Source: Fallopia convolvulus
Taxonomy: Eukaryota; Streptophyta; Magnoliopsida; Caryophyllales; Polygonaceae
NCBI GenBank assembly: GCA_964016875.1
Contig: OZ024719.1
Location: forward strand, 28,649,877 to 28,713,876
Direction of reading: 5' to 3'
Length of the DNA: 64,000 nucleotides
Part shown: one piece after another, positions 32,558-43,591 of the stretch
Position numbering within the stretch: the stretch's first letter is position 1
Layout: the number at the start of each line of letters is the position of its first letter
Notes under the pieces: generated by a model
What the model was told of the DNA's origin: nothing
The model's database searches: none
What the model saw: the letters and a program-made list of their open reading frames with translations, nothing else
Position numbers and translations under genes: made by a program

Positions 32558-33340
32558 ATGTCTGATCATTCATTTGTCCGCATAAAGCCACTAGATGGCA
32601 CCTCCGACTTTGCTATGTGGAAATTAAAGAAAATGGATCAGTATGCCACTAGATGCCATACTGATTAAAGAAAAATGTTGGGCTGTTGTTGATGAATCTT
32701 GGCCTGAATCATTTGATGCTACTAAAAAAGAAGAAAATGGATCAAATAGCTCATTATGAGATTATTATTCGCTTATCTGATGAAGTTGCTCGCCAAGTGG
32801 TCGCAGTAGACTCTTCCAGGAATCTCTAGAAGGCGTTCAGGTAAAATCCCTTCCCTCTGTTATTAGCATGCTCAGTTGCATCTTTACTTTCAAAATGGAT
32901 GTCTCCATGTCTCTGAATGACAACATGTATAAATTTCTTAAAATGAACCATGATTTGGAAAGGTGTGGTGATAAAGTTGTTGAATCTCACCAAGCTGTGA
33001 TTTTGCTAAACTCTCTACCTTCCCAATTTGATAATTTTAAAGATGTGCTTGAGTTTAATCATGATGACATAAAGGGTCTGACTAAAAAGAAGATTGTTGA
33101 TGCTGTAACTCAGAAAAATGAGACTATGAAAGTGTTTAAGTGTAAACCTGACAAAGAGTCTAAAAATGAAGTCATGTTCACTAAGGGAAAGTATAAAAAC
33201 CAGAAAAAGATCTATAAGAAAAAGTAAAGGAATCTGACTCTTCTAGCTCCAATTCTGGGAATGCCAAACCCAAATATGAGAAAAAGAATCTAAAATGTCA
33301 CTACTGTGGCAAGGGTACTCACTTGATAAATGATTTCTTT
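32558..33340 (+). pseudogene. Copia gag, broken
   Basis: The nucleocapsid precursor. It begins with the copia signature PLDGTSDFAMWKLK near 32588, reaches a stop near 32667, and continues in other frames with VILLNSLPSQFDNFKDVL (about 33000) and a lysine-rich tail. The zinc knuckle CHYCGKGTHLINDFF (about 33297) has lost its final cysteine to phenylalanine. A short repeat of gaaaatggatca around 32630 and 32738 suggests local rearrangement near the N-terminal break. Confidence 0.85.
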
Positions 33341-36300
33341 AAGAAGAAGAAAGATGAGGCCTTAGTTGCCTCCACAAAAACACAAAATGGTACTTCTACA
33401 ATTGTTGAGTCACACCTTTCCTATCCTGTTGAGTTGCTCATGTCTGCACATCATGTTAATTCTGATCATGATGTAGGGATACTTGATTTGGGTTGCACTA
33501 TGCATGTTACACCTCATAAGCATGTCTTTGATTACATACATCTTTGTGTTGAGGGTGAGGTTAGGTTGGGTGATCATTCTTCTCTTAAGATTAAGGGTGT
33601 TGGCACTGTTCCTTTTAAAATGCATGATGGTGTTGTTAGAATCCTCCAAAATGTTAGGTGGTACCTAACTTAAGGAGAAATTTGTTGTTTGAAAGCATGT
33701 TTGAGACCTTGAGTGTCATATCCACACCCATAATGGGGTCAAAAATGTCTCTTGAAATGGGAAAGTCCTTGTAAAAGGAATTAAAAAACATGGCCTTTAT
33801 CATGTCATTGGTTCTCCTGTTATGACAATGTCTTCTGAAGTGAATGCATGCATGAGTGTTGATTCAACTAAGTTGTGACATGCTAGATTAGGTCATATAG
33901 GACACAAGGGGTTGCATTATCTGTTCAAGAATGGATATATAAGTCAAAAACCCTTTGATTTGAGCATGTGTGAAAACTGTGTGTTTGGGAAACTTGCTAG
34001 AACTCCCTTTACCAAATCCAAATTCATTGCTCAAAAGCCTCTTGAGTATGTACATGCAGACCTATGGAGACCTGCCCAAGTGGACACAGTTAGTGGCAAG
34101 AAATATTTCTTGTCATTAATTGACCACTATTACAGGAAGGTTTGGGTGTACTTACTCAAAGCTAAGAGTGATGCCTTTGACATGTTTAAATACTGGAAGC
34201 AAACTGTTGAGGGCCAGTCTCAGTTCAGGGTGAAATGCCTTAGAACTGACAATGGCCTTGAATTTTGCAACCATGCTTTTGATGCTTTCTGTCATGAAAA
34301 TGGCATTAAAAGGCACTTAACTGTGCCTTGCACACCTCAGCAAAATGGCATTGCTGAGAGAATGAACAAGAGCTTGCTTGAAAAGGCCAGGTGCCTGCTA
34401 ATCAGTGTTGGGATGAAACATTCCCTTTAGGGAGAGGCTGTCACCACAGGTGCATACTTGATCAATAGATCCCCTTGCTCTGCCATTGGTTTCAAAACTC
34501 CACAAGAATTGTGGAGTGGAACCAAACCTACCATTTCACATCTGAGGCCCTTTGGATGTACTGCCTATGCTCTTAATAATATTGGGATGTTAAATCCTAG
34601 AGCCCAAAAATGTGTGATGTTGGGATACCCTGAAGGGGTAAAAGGCTTCAAACTATTACTCATACAGCCTGGTGGCTATAGAGTGATAGTAAGTAGGGAT
34701 GTCACTTTCAATGAAAGTAACTTCCATTTCAAAAATGTTCTCACATCTTCTCCTGAGCACTTAGACAGGTCTGAACAAGTTCATACTCCATTCTATGTTG
34801 CTCCACCTCCAAATGAGCTATTTGATGAAGACTTTGATATTGGATACTCTCCATCTCATTTTGGAAATTCTGAAAATTCTGGCATTGGTTTTTCTAATGA
34901 GCACTTGAATCCTCAAACAAGTATTGAAGAGCACTTAGCTGTGCAACCTCACCATCACAGTGGGCATGTCAGTTCACATCCTTCACCCTCTACATCTATG
35001 CATGAGCCTCTTCTTGATGATTTGCATGACTATGTGCATGACCATGTATCTGATTTGCATGATATTGATGACTTTGTGCATGATGTTGATAATCTTGTTG
35101 AGGATTTTTGCTTTGATGAGGTGCCAAACTTGAATAATTATCAGTTGAATAGAGATAGGGCCCCTAGGGTTAAAATTCCAAACAAAAAGTATGTGAACAA
35201 TGTTGATGAGTTTGCTTTCATAATTGCTGATGTTTTGAATGCTTATACTCCTGACCTGTTTGAACATGCTATTAAATATGTTCATTCTGATCTTTGGTTG
35301 AAGGCCATGAATGAGGAAATTAAATCCATGCATGACAATAAGACTTGGATTTTGGTTCCAAACCGAAGAATTCAAGAGTTATTGATTGCAAATGGATTTA
35401 TAAACTCAAAGAGGGAGCCATTGCTACTGATCCACCTAGATACAAAGCTAGGCTAGTAGCAAAAGGCTTCTCTCAAAGGGAGGGAGAAGATTATCATGAC
35501 ATTTTTGCCCTTGTTGCTAAGTATAAAACCATGAGATTGATACTTGCTATGTTTGTTGTTTATGATCTTGAAGTAGAACAAATGGATGTTAAAACAACTT
35601 TCTTGCATGGTGACCTTGAAGAAACTATATATATGAAATAGCCTAAGAGTTTTGTTGATCCTTCTAAGCCTGATCATGTATGCTTGTTGAAGAAATCCAT
35701 ATATGGCTTGAAGCAATCACCTAGACAGTGGAATATAAAGTTTGATAAATGCATGAAATCTTTAGGGTTCCAATCCAGCAAGTATGATTTATGTTTATAC
35801 TTTAAGCACGTCAAGTCTGATTTGCCCATTTATGTCTTGCTTTATGTTGATGATATGCTTTTGATTTGCAAATCCATGTCTAAAATCAATGATGTGAAAA
35901 GGGCCCTTAGAAAGAACTTTGACATAAAAGACCTAGGTCATGCTCAAATGATCCTAGGCATTAAGATTGTTAGAGACAGGTCTAAGAAACAAATCATGCT
36001 TACTCAATCTGATTATCTGCATAAGGTGCTTGATAGATTCCATGCTTTGAATGATAAGCCCTCCTCCATGCCTCTAGGAGGGCACCTTGACTTGAAAAAA
36101 GCCAAGATGCCTCTCTCCAAAGATGAGGAGGGAAGAATGTCCTCTATTCTCTATGATGCTGCAGTTGGTTCAGTTATGTATGCTATGATTTGCACCAGAC
36201 ATGATCTTGCTTTTTCCATCAGTGTTCTGAGTAGATATATGTCTGAGTCATGTGAAAAACATTGGCATGCCATGAAATTTTGTTTGAGATATATTGCTAG

Positions 36301-36869
36301 TACTACCAACTTTGGTTTGCTCTATGGTGTTCATTCATCTCCTTCTGAACTCTATGGCTACCAACTTTGGTTTGCTCTATGGTGTTCATTCATCTCCTTC
36401 TGAACTCTATGGCTATGTTGACTCTGACTTTGCTAGCAATAAAGACAATAGAAAATCAACCACCTCCTATGTCTATACTTGGTGTGGAAATTGCATCTCT
36501 TGGAAGTCTCAACAGCAGTCTATTGTAGCGCTATCCTCTACTAAGGCAGAGTACATAGCTGCTACTGAAGCATCCAAGGAAGCAATTTGGCTCCAAGGAT
36601 TGCTAAGGGATATTGAAGGTAAGAACTACATGTCCAAATTGCATATGGACAGTCAGAGTGCCCTCTATTTGTGCAAAGACCCTATGTACCATGAAAGGAC
36701 CAAACATATTGATGTGAGGTACCATTTCATAAGGCAAAAGGTCACTAAGAAATTGATTATGGTTGAAAATATTGATGGTAAGAAGAATCCTGCAGACTTT
36801 GGTACCAAAATTGTTACAACTGATAAGTTTAACTTTTGCAGGGATTTCCTACATGTGATCGAGCCATAA
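33341..36869 (+). pseudogene. Copia pol (protease, integrase, reverse transcriptase, RNase H), broken
   Basis: Protease near 33478 reads ILDLGCTMHVTP, with the catalytic DSG changed to DLG. Integrase begins with HARLGHIGH preceded by a stop where Trp is expected (33877 region), has CENC, and keeps its acidic triad (HADLW, RTDNG, NGIAERMNK). Reverse transcriptase (35430-36100) has ARLVAKGFSQ, YGLKQSPRQW and an intact YVDDM box near 35845, but a stop at about 35640. RNase H (36416-36869) has YVDSDFA, STKAEY, DSQSAL and HERTKHIDVRYHF. A perfect 55-bp tandem duplication at 36306-36415 shifts the frame between reverse transcriptase and RNase H. Sequence style suggests a Tork-like lineage, tentatively. 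Confidence 0.9.
36306..36415 (+). repeat. Perfect 55-bp tandem duplication in copia pol
   Basis: Positions 36306-36360 are repeated exactly at 36361-36415. Because 55 is not a multiple of three the duplication changes the reading frame. The absence of any mismatch points to a recent slippage or unequal exchange. Confidence 0.97.
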
Positions 36870-36984
36870 CAGAGTTGAGGAGGGTATAATGGGACGGTGA
36901 TAGAAAGACTGTAAGACCAGGGATCAACAAAACAAGGAAACAAGATTTACTATTGATGTAAACTAAGGAATTAGAAGGGCAAAT

Positions 36985-37595
36985 TGTAGAGTTGTATATT
37001 AAGATTGTAATCTCCTAAGTTTGGACATTGGGCTTGTAATATGTATTATCTAGGGTATGTGTGTGTGTTGCCAAGCTAGGCCTATTCTCACTGGAGGCAG
37101 TATTGGGCCAAACGGCCCAATACTTGGTCACCCGAGATAACCCAAATTCGGTGACTCGTGCTCATTAACTTGAACGACGTCGAGGAGCTAGGGTTGGAGC
37201 GTGCCATATAAAACGCAACTCTTCTCCCTTGCGCCTCTTGTTGGATCATTCAGAGAGCTTCTAGGGTTTTCCATTGAGAGCGTTTGCTCGGCCTTGCTTG
37301 CCTGAGCTCGACGCTAGTGACCTGAGCTCCCTCTAAAATCCAAACAAAGGAAGAGAGAAGACGAGAGCTCCTTAGAGACCTTTGTGGTTGTTCGATTTGT
37401 TCGAGTTGTGCTTCTCTAAACTTGCTTCTCTCTCTCCGATTGTTTGCTTGTATTTACAGTTCTCTTTGCCCTCTGAACTTCCCCTTGGATCTCTAGCATT
37501 TCGATTGGGGATAGAAAGCCAAATAACACTTTGTTTGGTTGTCTTTGCTTTCGATTTCTGTTTGCTTGAGTTCCTTCCTTGTATTCCGCACTTCA
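36985..37595 (+). repeat. 3' LTR of the copia element
   Basis: Same ends and length as the 5' LTR. The purine-rich run ending gggcaaa lies at 36967-36983 directly upstream. Confidence 0.95.
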
Positions 37596-38363
37596 TAGAT
37601 GTACCAAGGTCGATCTACAAGTGGAGGAGGAGAAGGAGGAGACCCCTTCTACGCGCTTGTTTCATCGTCTTTTCCTCCTGGGACGGACCCTAAGTTGGTC
37701 GACTACTTCAACCGCGTCGACAAGGATAGGAGTGAAGTGATTTGCGACCAAGATCTGCAGTAGGCGTTGTCAACGTTCGATCAGAGGTTCAGCCTCCAAA
37801 CCGTCCACCTGCTCATGTACATGTTCACCGGATCCACGAACGTGAGGATGGACAAGAGGGATGTCAAAGATGGTCTCATGAGCATGTGTTTTAATGTTTC
37901 ACCCTTTGTGCTTTGGCTTCTCATGTCCAAATTCGACAAATTCGGCGCCAAGTGTGGCATCGAATACGAATACTACATCGAGTACCCATTGATCCATCTC
38001 TCCATTCCATGTTTCTTGCAAAACTAATTAATTTCCAAAACTAACGCTTTCTCCCCTTGCCTTTTGTACCATTGCAGGTGTTGCGTGGTTGTCAAGGTAC
38101 CTACTTACATCACTTCCATCTAGATCGATGTGTATTTTCATTCGATCATAATTATATATATGTCCTTAATAAGCTAGATTGTGTGATCCTTCATTTGATA
38201 TTAATTGTACGTACTAAGACTCTAAGAGACTCTTATGTATTGTCGCACGTTGGTTTATGCAGGGATTAACCGAAAATTTAAGACAAAGGAGGACTCCTAT
38301 CGTAGATCTGCAAGCTTCACCTACGAAGAGTTCCTCCTCAGTGTTCTTCCGTTCATTGTGGCC

Positions 38364-38692
38364 CAAGAAGAAGATTATAAAAGGTGATCAAAGAAATGAT
38401 CGGTGGACACAGAAAAAATGATACTAAGAAGCTCTTAAAAAACGATTATCTTGAAGAATACCTCGGGACAATTCTTTCGTTTCTTTTCCTTTCAGATTCA
38501 TTAGGAAAGGGAACCCCAAGCTTGTTATTATCATTCCATAAGCATATTCTGTCTTTAATTTCAGTTTCTATTCTTCACTTTGTAAATGCGTTCCATCTTG
38601 TTTGAAAACTATAACGTGTAACAGCGATTTTCTGATTAAGTTTCCCTCATTATAGCAGGTAACACGTTTACGTGGTAAATCTACCCAAAACA
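38364..38692 (+). repeat. 5' LTR of the Tat element, left part missing
   Basis: Matches the 3' LTR from about 50254 onward (gaagattataaaag, then ggtggacacagaaaaa, to cccaaaaca). About 220-225 bp at the LTR start are absent. It carries one copy of aggaaagggaacccca where the 3' LTR has two. Confidence 0.9.
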
Positions 38693-38693
38693 A

Positions 38694-38712
38694 TTGGCGC
38701 CCACCATGGGGC
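38694..38712 (+). other. Primer-binding site of the Tat element
   Basis: TTGGCGCCCACCATGGGGC starts just after the 5' LTR. TGGCGCCCACC-type sites are standard in plant gypsy elements. Confidence 0.85.
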
Positions 38713-38760
38713 CTTAGCCAAAAGGAAGTCGCCAAGAACCGTAAGCTCTACCTATGCAAG

Positions 38761-41700
38761 ATGGAAGGCATTCATGCTACCTACAGTCATGTAGACGATC
38801 CCGAGAACAATGAAATCAATCAGGGTAGAGACAACCAGCAAACCGGAAACGTGGACGGAGTCGAGCAAGATTCTAGAAATGGGAATGGCAATCCTACCAC
38901 TGTAACACCCCTATTTTTGCAATGATGGGTATTACCGTCGTTGACCTCGGACTTTACCGTCCAAAGTCACCCAAGGCTTTAAATAATTTAATTAGACATA
39001 ATCAAAGAAGAAATTGACTAAATGCGCAATTTTATTCATTGACAAGAACTTTCGTTCATTACATTGAGAGTCGTTTTACGACTGATGTAGCAGTAGAAAG
39101 TAGAGCCCATTTAAAAAGGGTTGAAATATCGTATTTAAAAATACAAGTATGTTTCTCCAAGACAACTCATATGAAGATGATTTGCTTGGTTAAACTAGAA
39201 GAGCTGGTGCACTATCTTCGGAATGCTTTGCTCTTATAAAAAATTCCTTCCTTCCTTCAATATCGTCTTGCCTTGTCCTTCCATCCTTGCATAACTCTTC
39301 TCGAGCCTTCTAGACTTTGTCTTTCAAAAGATCGGTATGACCATCCTAGAGTCTGACATTTGTCGCGAAGGGCGAAAAATACCAGGCAAAAATGCAGAAA
39401 TAGTGGAATTAGTCTAAGGGTCGTTTGGTAATTTTATTATTTCGTCAAGGAGATAAATAGAAGAGATGTACTTGAAAGTTATAAACTTTATGTGGAGCTT
39501 TACGGATAGAATTTAGTTGATCTCGAAGAGAGATAACTTAGATTTAAAAGCGAAGGAAACTACGAGACTATAGAATCTTTATGTGGAGCTTTCAGGACGG
39601 AAACGAGTAGATCTCAAGATGAGATAACTCTTAAATTGAAAGAAGAACTACAAGATTGTAGAACTTCTTAGAGTAGAAGGTATGTTGGGAACGTTATAAT
39701 ACATACAAGTTTTGAAAACCTCCCGCGCCCTTGTCGGACCTCAACCAACCTCATCTTATTCAGTGCTCCAGATAGGGGAGGTGGCCCGAAGGCGCTTAAG
39801 TACCCGCCCACCTTAGACAAGCTCGAATAATCATTCGGATTGGAAAGATGATCGTTTTAAGAATCGGGAGCCGGGTGGTCTTCCACGTTGTACTATTCCG
39901 ATCCGGTTTTGGTTTCTTTTAATTATGCTTTGGCACTTATCATATGTCATGATAAAAATTTCACTTAAGCTAACTTATTTTAAGAGTGTGAGGGGCAATG
40001 AATGGGCCCGGGTCCACTTACTGGAACGAAATTTCGGGCACTTAGCTGGGGTGCACTCGTCCCTCCTACGAGAAGGAGCAGACATAGATCATGATTCGTA
40101 AAGTCGCGGAATTTAGGCGTGGTGCCATACGACTTAGTAGGTTATATAGTGGTGTCGAGTTAATCCCGCACCCCTCACTATTTCATCCAAACCGGTCTCG
40201 AAAAGAGATGTTAAACAAGCAAGGTCACAAACAAGACTAGTGTAATAGCCCTATCAAATATTAAATAACGTAATAACGATAACAATTAGGTCATTATTTC
40301 TAACAATCGATATTCCTAGATTCGTTTATTACTATCAAACAAGTTGTTCCCAACATCGAGAAATTTCACGAAACGAATTATCGAGGCTTCAAGGAGAAAA
40401 TCCACTTGCCTTAATTTGCAAGCTTGTACTTTCGAACGACACGGAATTCGATGGCTTAGACGGGATTGAGACTTCGACCTAACGACACGAGAGATAATAA
40501 GAGAATTTTTATTAAAATTCCTTATCTCTTCTAAGGTTTTATTTTCTCTTATTTTCCTTTTTATAAGAGAATTTATGAAAAGCTAAATTATTTAAATAAT
40601 AATTTAGGTAGAGGTGTTAAATAATAATATCCTTAATTATTGTTTTTAATTGTAATATTTTAAAATACTTTATAAAAATAGTTATATTTATATAAAGTTT
40701 CATGCAAGATTTGAAAATCCAAGAATTCTCTTTCTAAACTTACTATTAATATTTAAATACTTCGGTTAAATTAATATTTTTCCCATGCTTTTTATTAAGT
40801 CCAAAGTTGTTAATAACATTATTTTTAAAAGTATTAATAAAGTCTTAAATTTGACATGCAAGGTGGAAAAGTTCATTATAGGTCATTTTATACATTGCAT
40901 GCAAATACTTTAATCAATTTATTTAACTTGGAAAAATATTATTTTTTTGTTTCTTTATTAATACAAAGATTATTAAAACATTTTCCAAAATTATTATTAA
41001 AGTCTTTAAGTCGGCATGCATGGGTGAAAAAGATTATGTAAAGTCTTTTAATCCTCCAACAATTATATGTCTAGATTATTTAAATCCATTTTTATTCTTA
41101 TTAAAAATACTTTATTCAAAATATCTCACAAATATTATTTCAAAGCTTATAATGGTATTAAGAGATATACAAGTCTATTTTCCTTTTTTTAATAGAATCT
41201 TATTTTAATAAATCTCCTTAACTTACATTGTTTCCTTCATAATAAAGGGAAATATGCCTAAGTTAATACTTTTCCAATATTTACCCAAATATGCTTAAAA
41301 TATCATTCTTATGAATATTAAAGTTCTAGGAATTCATATATGCTTATTAAAATTATATTACTGGGCATGCAAATTAATTTAGTTACATAATTTCCTCTTT
41401 AATAACCCCTTATAATATGTGTTCAATTAATTTAAATAAATTTTATATATATGTAGGAATTATTTTATAAACTGTTTTTAATTAAAATATGAGTCGTGAA
41501 ATTATACCGAGCGAAAACGAGACGGAAATGGGCACGCAAAACGAGATGGGCGAAATGGGCTTCTTCTTTCTCTCTTTCATCTTAAAACATTCTGATGGGC
41601 TAATATTGGACATATGGGCCAAAAATCAGCCCAACAGCAGCCCAAAAGAGCAAGGCTCATCTTCTTCCTTTGCCCTTTCACGTGAATTGAAGAACGATGC

Positions 41701-43471
41701 ACCAGTGTGGGCAGCACTAGTGGACGACGGCGTGGGCGACTCCAGGGCGGCGACCTCCTGGACTGGTGGCGCGCGCGGTGGTGGCCGGCGGTCCTGTCGA
41801 ATGGAGGTGGTGGTCCAGTGACCAAGGTGGGCATTTAGGGTTTTGTGGAATTTTAACCAAAAAAATCAACTTTTTAATGGAGAAAATTCAGCTTTGGGGG
41901 GAGAAATTAAAATTTGAAATTTGGGCTTGAATTAGAACGAATTTATGATGAAGAAGGAGAGGAATTGATGTGCCTTTCTTACTAAAATTCACTTCTATTT
42001 ATAGTGGGAGGAGGAAAAACCATTATCCACACCTTCAAGCTTGGACCTCTCATGGCATGGGTAGATCATTGATGAATGGTTGAATTTGTGTTTCTTTGCA
42101 ATGGGTGGAAGCAAGAGATTGGTGAAGAGGAGAGGTGAAAAGGGAGAGTTTTAGTGGCAATGGTGGGAGGTGAAGCAATTTGATACAACGTACGTCAAAT
42201 CAATCAGACAAGTCTAATTCCTTCTAAGAAGGAAGAAGAAGAAATAAGACAATTAAAGGATTAAAATTCTTTAATGGGTAGATAAATTGTCATAGCATAG
42301 CGGAAATGGGAGTGTGTGTTGATTTGGAAAATGCAGGAGGTTAGGGGTTCGAGTCCCACCGTTTATTTTTATTTTTATCCCATTCTTCTTATTTTTATTG
42401 TATTATAATTATAATGGAAATAAAATCCGAAATTTTATTTAATTAAGTTTTATTTATCATTAAGATATGCCTTTGAAAAGTTTTAATATTACACTATGAA
42501 AATCATAATAAATCATAATAATAATTAAACTCTCTATTTTAGAAAATTATTTTTTTTGACCGTTTCTTTTTATATAGAAATAGCGGTTATTACAACCACT
42601 TCCACAACAGCAGAACGAGGAGGAGTTGTCGACTCCGATACCATCGCTGAGCTCCGCGCATCCATGATCGCTCTTCAAAAAGATTTGGAAAATCAGAAGG
42701 AAGCTCATGCCAAATTCACCGAGGTATACGAGAGACAAATCGAAACTTTAACTAATGAACGTAATTTGCTTGGATTTCGGGTACAATCAGCACCAAACCG
42801 TCAATGCATTACTGAAGCAACGTACGGCGTCGCTCGGTGATTGGACATGGACGACCCAAATCTTGTGACAACAGACGACATTAGGCTAGTGATTGGCTAT
42901 CAGGTAATGGTAATTCTTTGAGGGTTGTTAGAGAAGATGTTAAGGTTACCCAATTACGGGAATGCCTTCACCAGACGACATGTGCAATTAGAAGAGGATG
43001 ACCCACTTCATCGTCAAAGCTACTAGTCCTCACCGGCTAGAGCGTAGGCAGGGAGACGAGAGACCAGATACGTTCCATACCCCAATCCGACTCCTGCCAA
43101 AACAAATGTGAATGCGGCATTCGCTAGGCAAAATGAGCGATATGAAGACCCAAGGTTGCCATCCCAAGCTATCTCACTACAACTTTCGTGTAGACACGAC
43201 AGAATTAGTCTGAACAATTAATGGCATGGGGGATACTGTCAAGTGGCCAAGAAAGAGCAACACACCTTCACACCAAAAAGATAAATCCAGATGGTGTGAT
43301 TTCCACTTCGATCAAGGTCACCGAACGGACGAGTGCATCGCGTTGAGGAAAGAAGTAAGCGAGTTACTACGCAGGGGATACCTCAAGGATTTAATATCAG
43401 AAAGAGAAAGGGAGCAACTAGAACGCAACCAAGGGAAGGCTAGTCCACCACCACCCCCAAAGCATACATGA
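38761..43471 (+). pseudogene. Tat gag, broken and interrupted
   Basis: The ATG at 38761 opens MEGIHATYSHVDD. The frame is cut after GNGNPTT by the solo LTR and rejoins at 42595 with STTAERGGVVDSDT, removal of the LTR plus one TSD restoring the frame. A coiled-coil-like stretch (IALQKDLENQKEAHAKFTEV) follows to a stop near 42838. The main gag core domain seems deleted between about 42840 and 43220. The C-terminal part (43226-43471) keeps the zinc-knuckle-like WCDFHFDQGHRTDECIALR and a charged tail ending in a proline run. Confidence 0.85.
38901..42594 (+). mobile_element. Solo LTR of 3694 bp in Tat gag (TSD ACCAC)
   Basis: It starts TGTAACACCCC and ends GCGGTTATTACA. ACCAC flanks both sides perfectly (38896-38900 and 42595-42599). 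LTRs opening with TGTAACACCC and reaching several kilobases are typical of the Tekay/Del group of chromoviruses; lineage is inferred from that alone. It contains a 91-bp imperfect repeat (tttatgtggagctt at 39487 and 39578), strongly AT-rich middle parts, and a tRNA-like B-box (ggttcgagtcc near 42345). The frame at 41489-41821 is GC-rich but unconvincing. I found no internal terminal repeats, so a solo LTR is favoured over a complete element. Confidence 0.88.
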
Positions 43472-43591
43472 GTAATCAACGTCATCACTGGGGGTTCCGA
43501 AATCTGTGGTGTAACCTATTCTGCAGCTAAGAGGATTGTAAGGAGTACCCTGAAAGAAGAACCCAGAATCTCTGCTCGAAGGGGTCACGAT

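Larger units (their letters stand above)
31119..37595 (+). mobile_element. Complete Ty1/copia retrotransposon, 6477 bp (TSD TAGAT)
   Basis: Identical-length LTRs (611 bp) at 31119-31729 and 36985-37595 start TGTAGAGTTG and end in CA. TAGAT flanks the element perfectly at 31114-31118 and 37596-37600. A primer-binding site (TGGTATTAGAGC) follows the 5' LTR and a purine-rich run (ggaattagaagggcaaa) precedes the 3' LTR. Internal order is gag, protease, integrase, reverse transcriptase, RNase H, which is the copia order. The LTRs differ at a few dozen positions by eye, so it is older than the compact element at 19996. Stops and frameshifts in gag and pol make it non-autonomous now. It sits within the penta-EF-hand pseudogene. 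Confidence 0.96.
30894..38363 (+). pseudogene. Penta-EF-hand calcium-binding protein pseudogene (CML48/49/50 type), split by a copia element
   Basis: Plant proteins of this type bind calcium through EF-hands after a Gly/Tyr/Pro-rich N-terminus. Exon part 1 (30894-31118) reads MASYQ, a stop, then YEAREYGNSGAQSWSNNNG, then in another frame YGGGGYDFGGQAQV. After the 6.5-kb copia insertion and TSD it continues at 37601 with SSSFPPGTDPKLVDYFNRVD, the first EF-loop DKDRSEVICDQD, a stop, FDQRFSLQTVHLLMYMF, and an internal deletion removing roughly one EF-hand pair. Then come NVSPFVL and LLMSKFDKFGAKCGIEY to a donor GT at 37982. A 19-nt micro-exon (38078-38096) and a last exon (38263-38363; frameshift, then SASFTYEEFLLSVLPFIVA) complete the gene. 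Stops, frameshifts and the deletion make it dead independently of the copia insertion. Confidence 0.88.

Noticed and set aside
41489..41821. 110-codon GC-rich frame
   Set aside because: Inside the 3.7-kb solo LTR, with no recognised domain and a composition-driven open frame.
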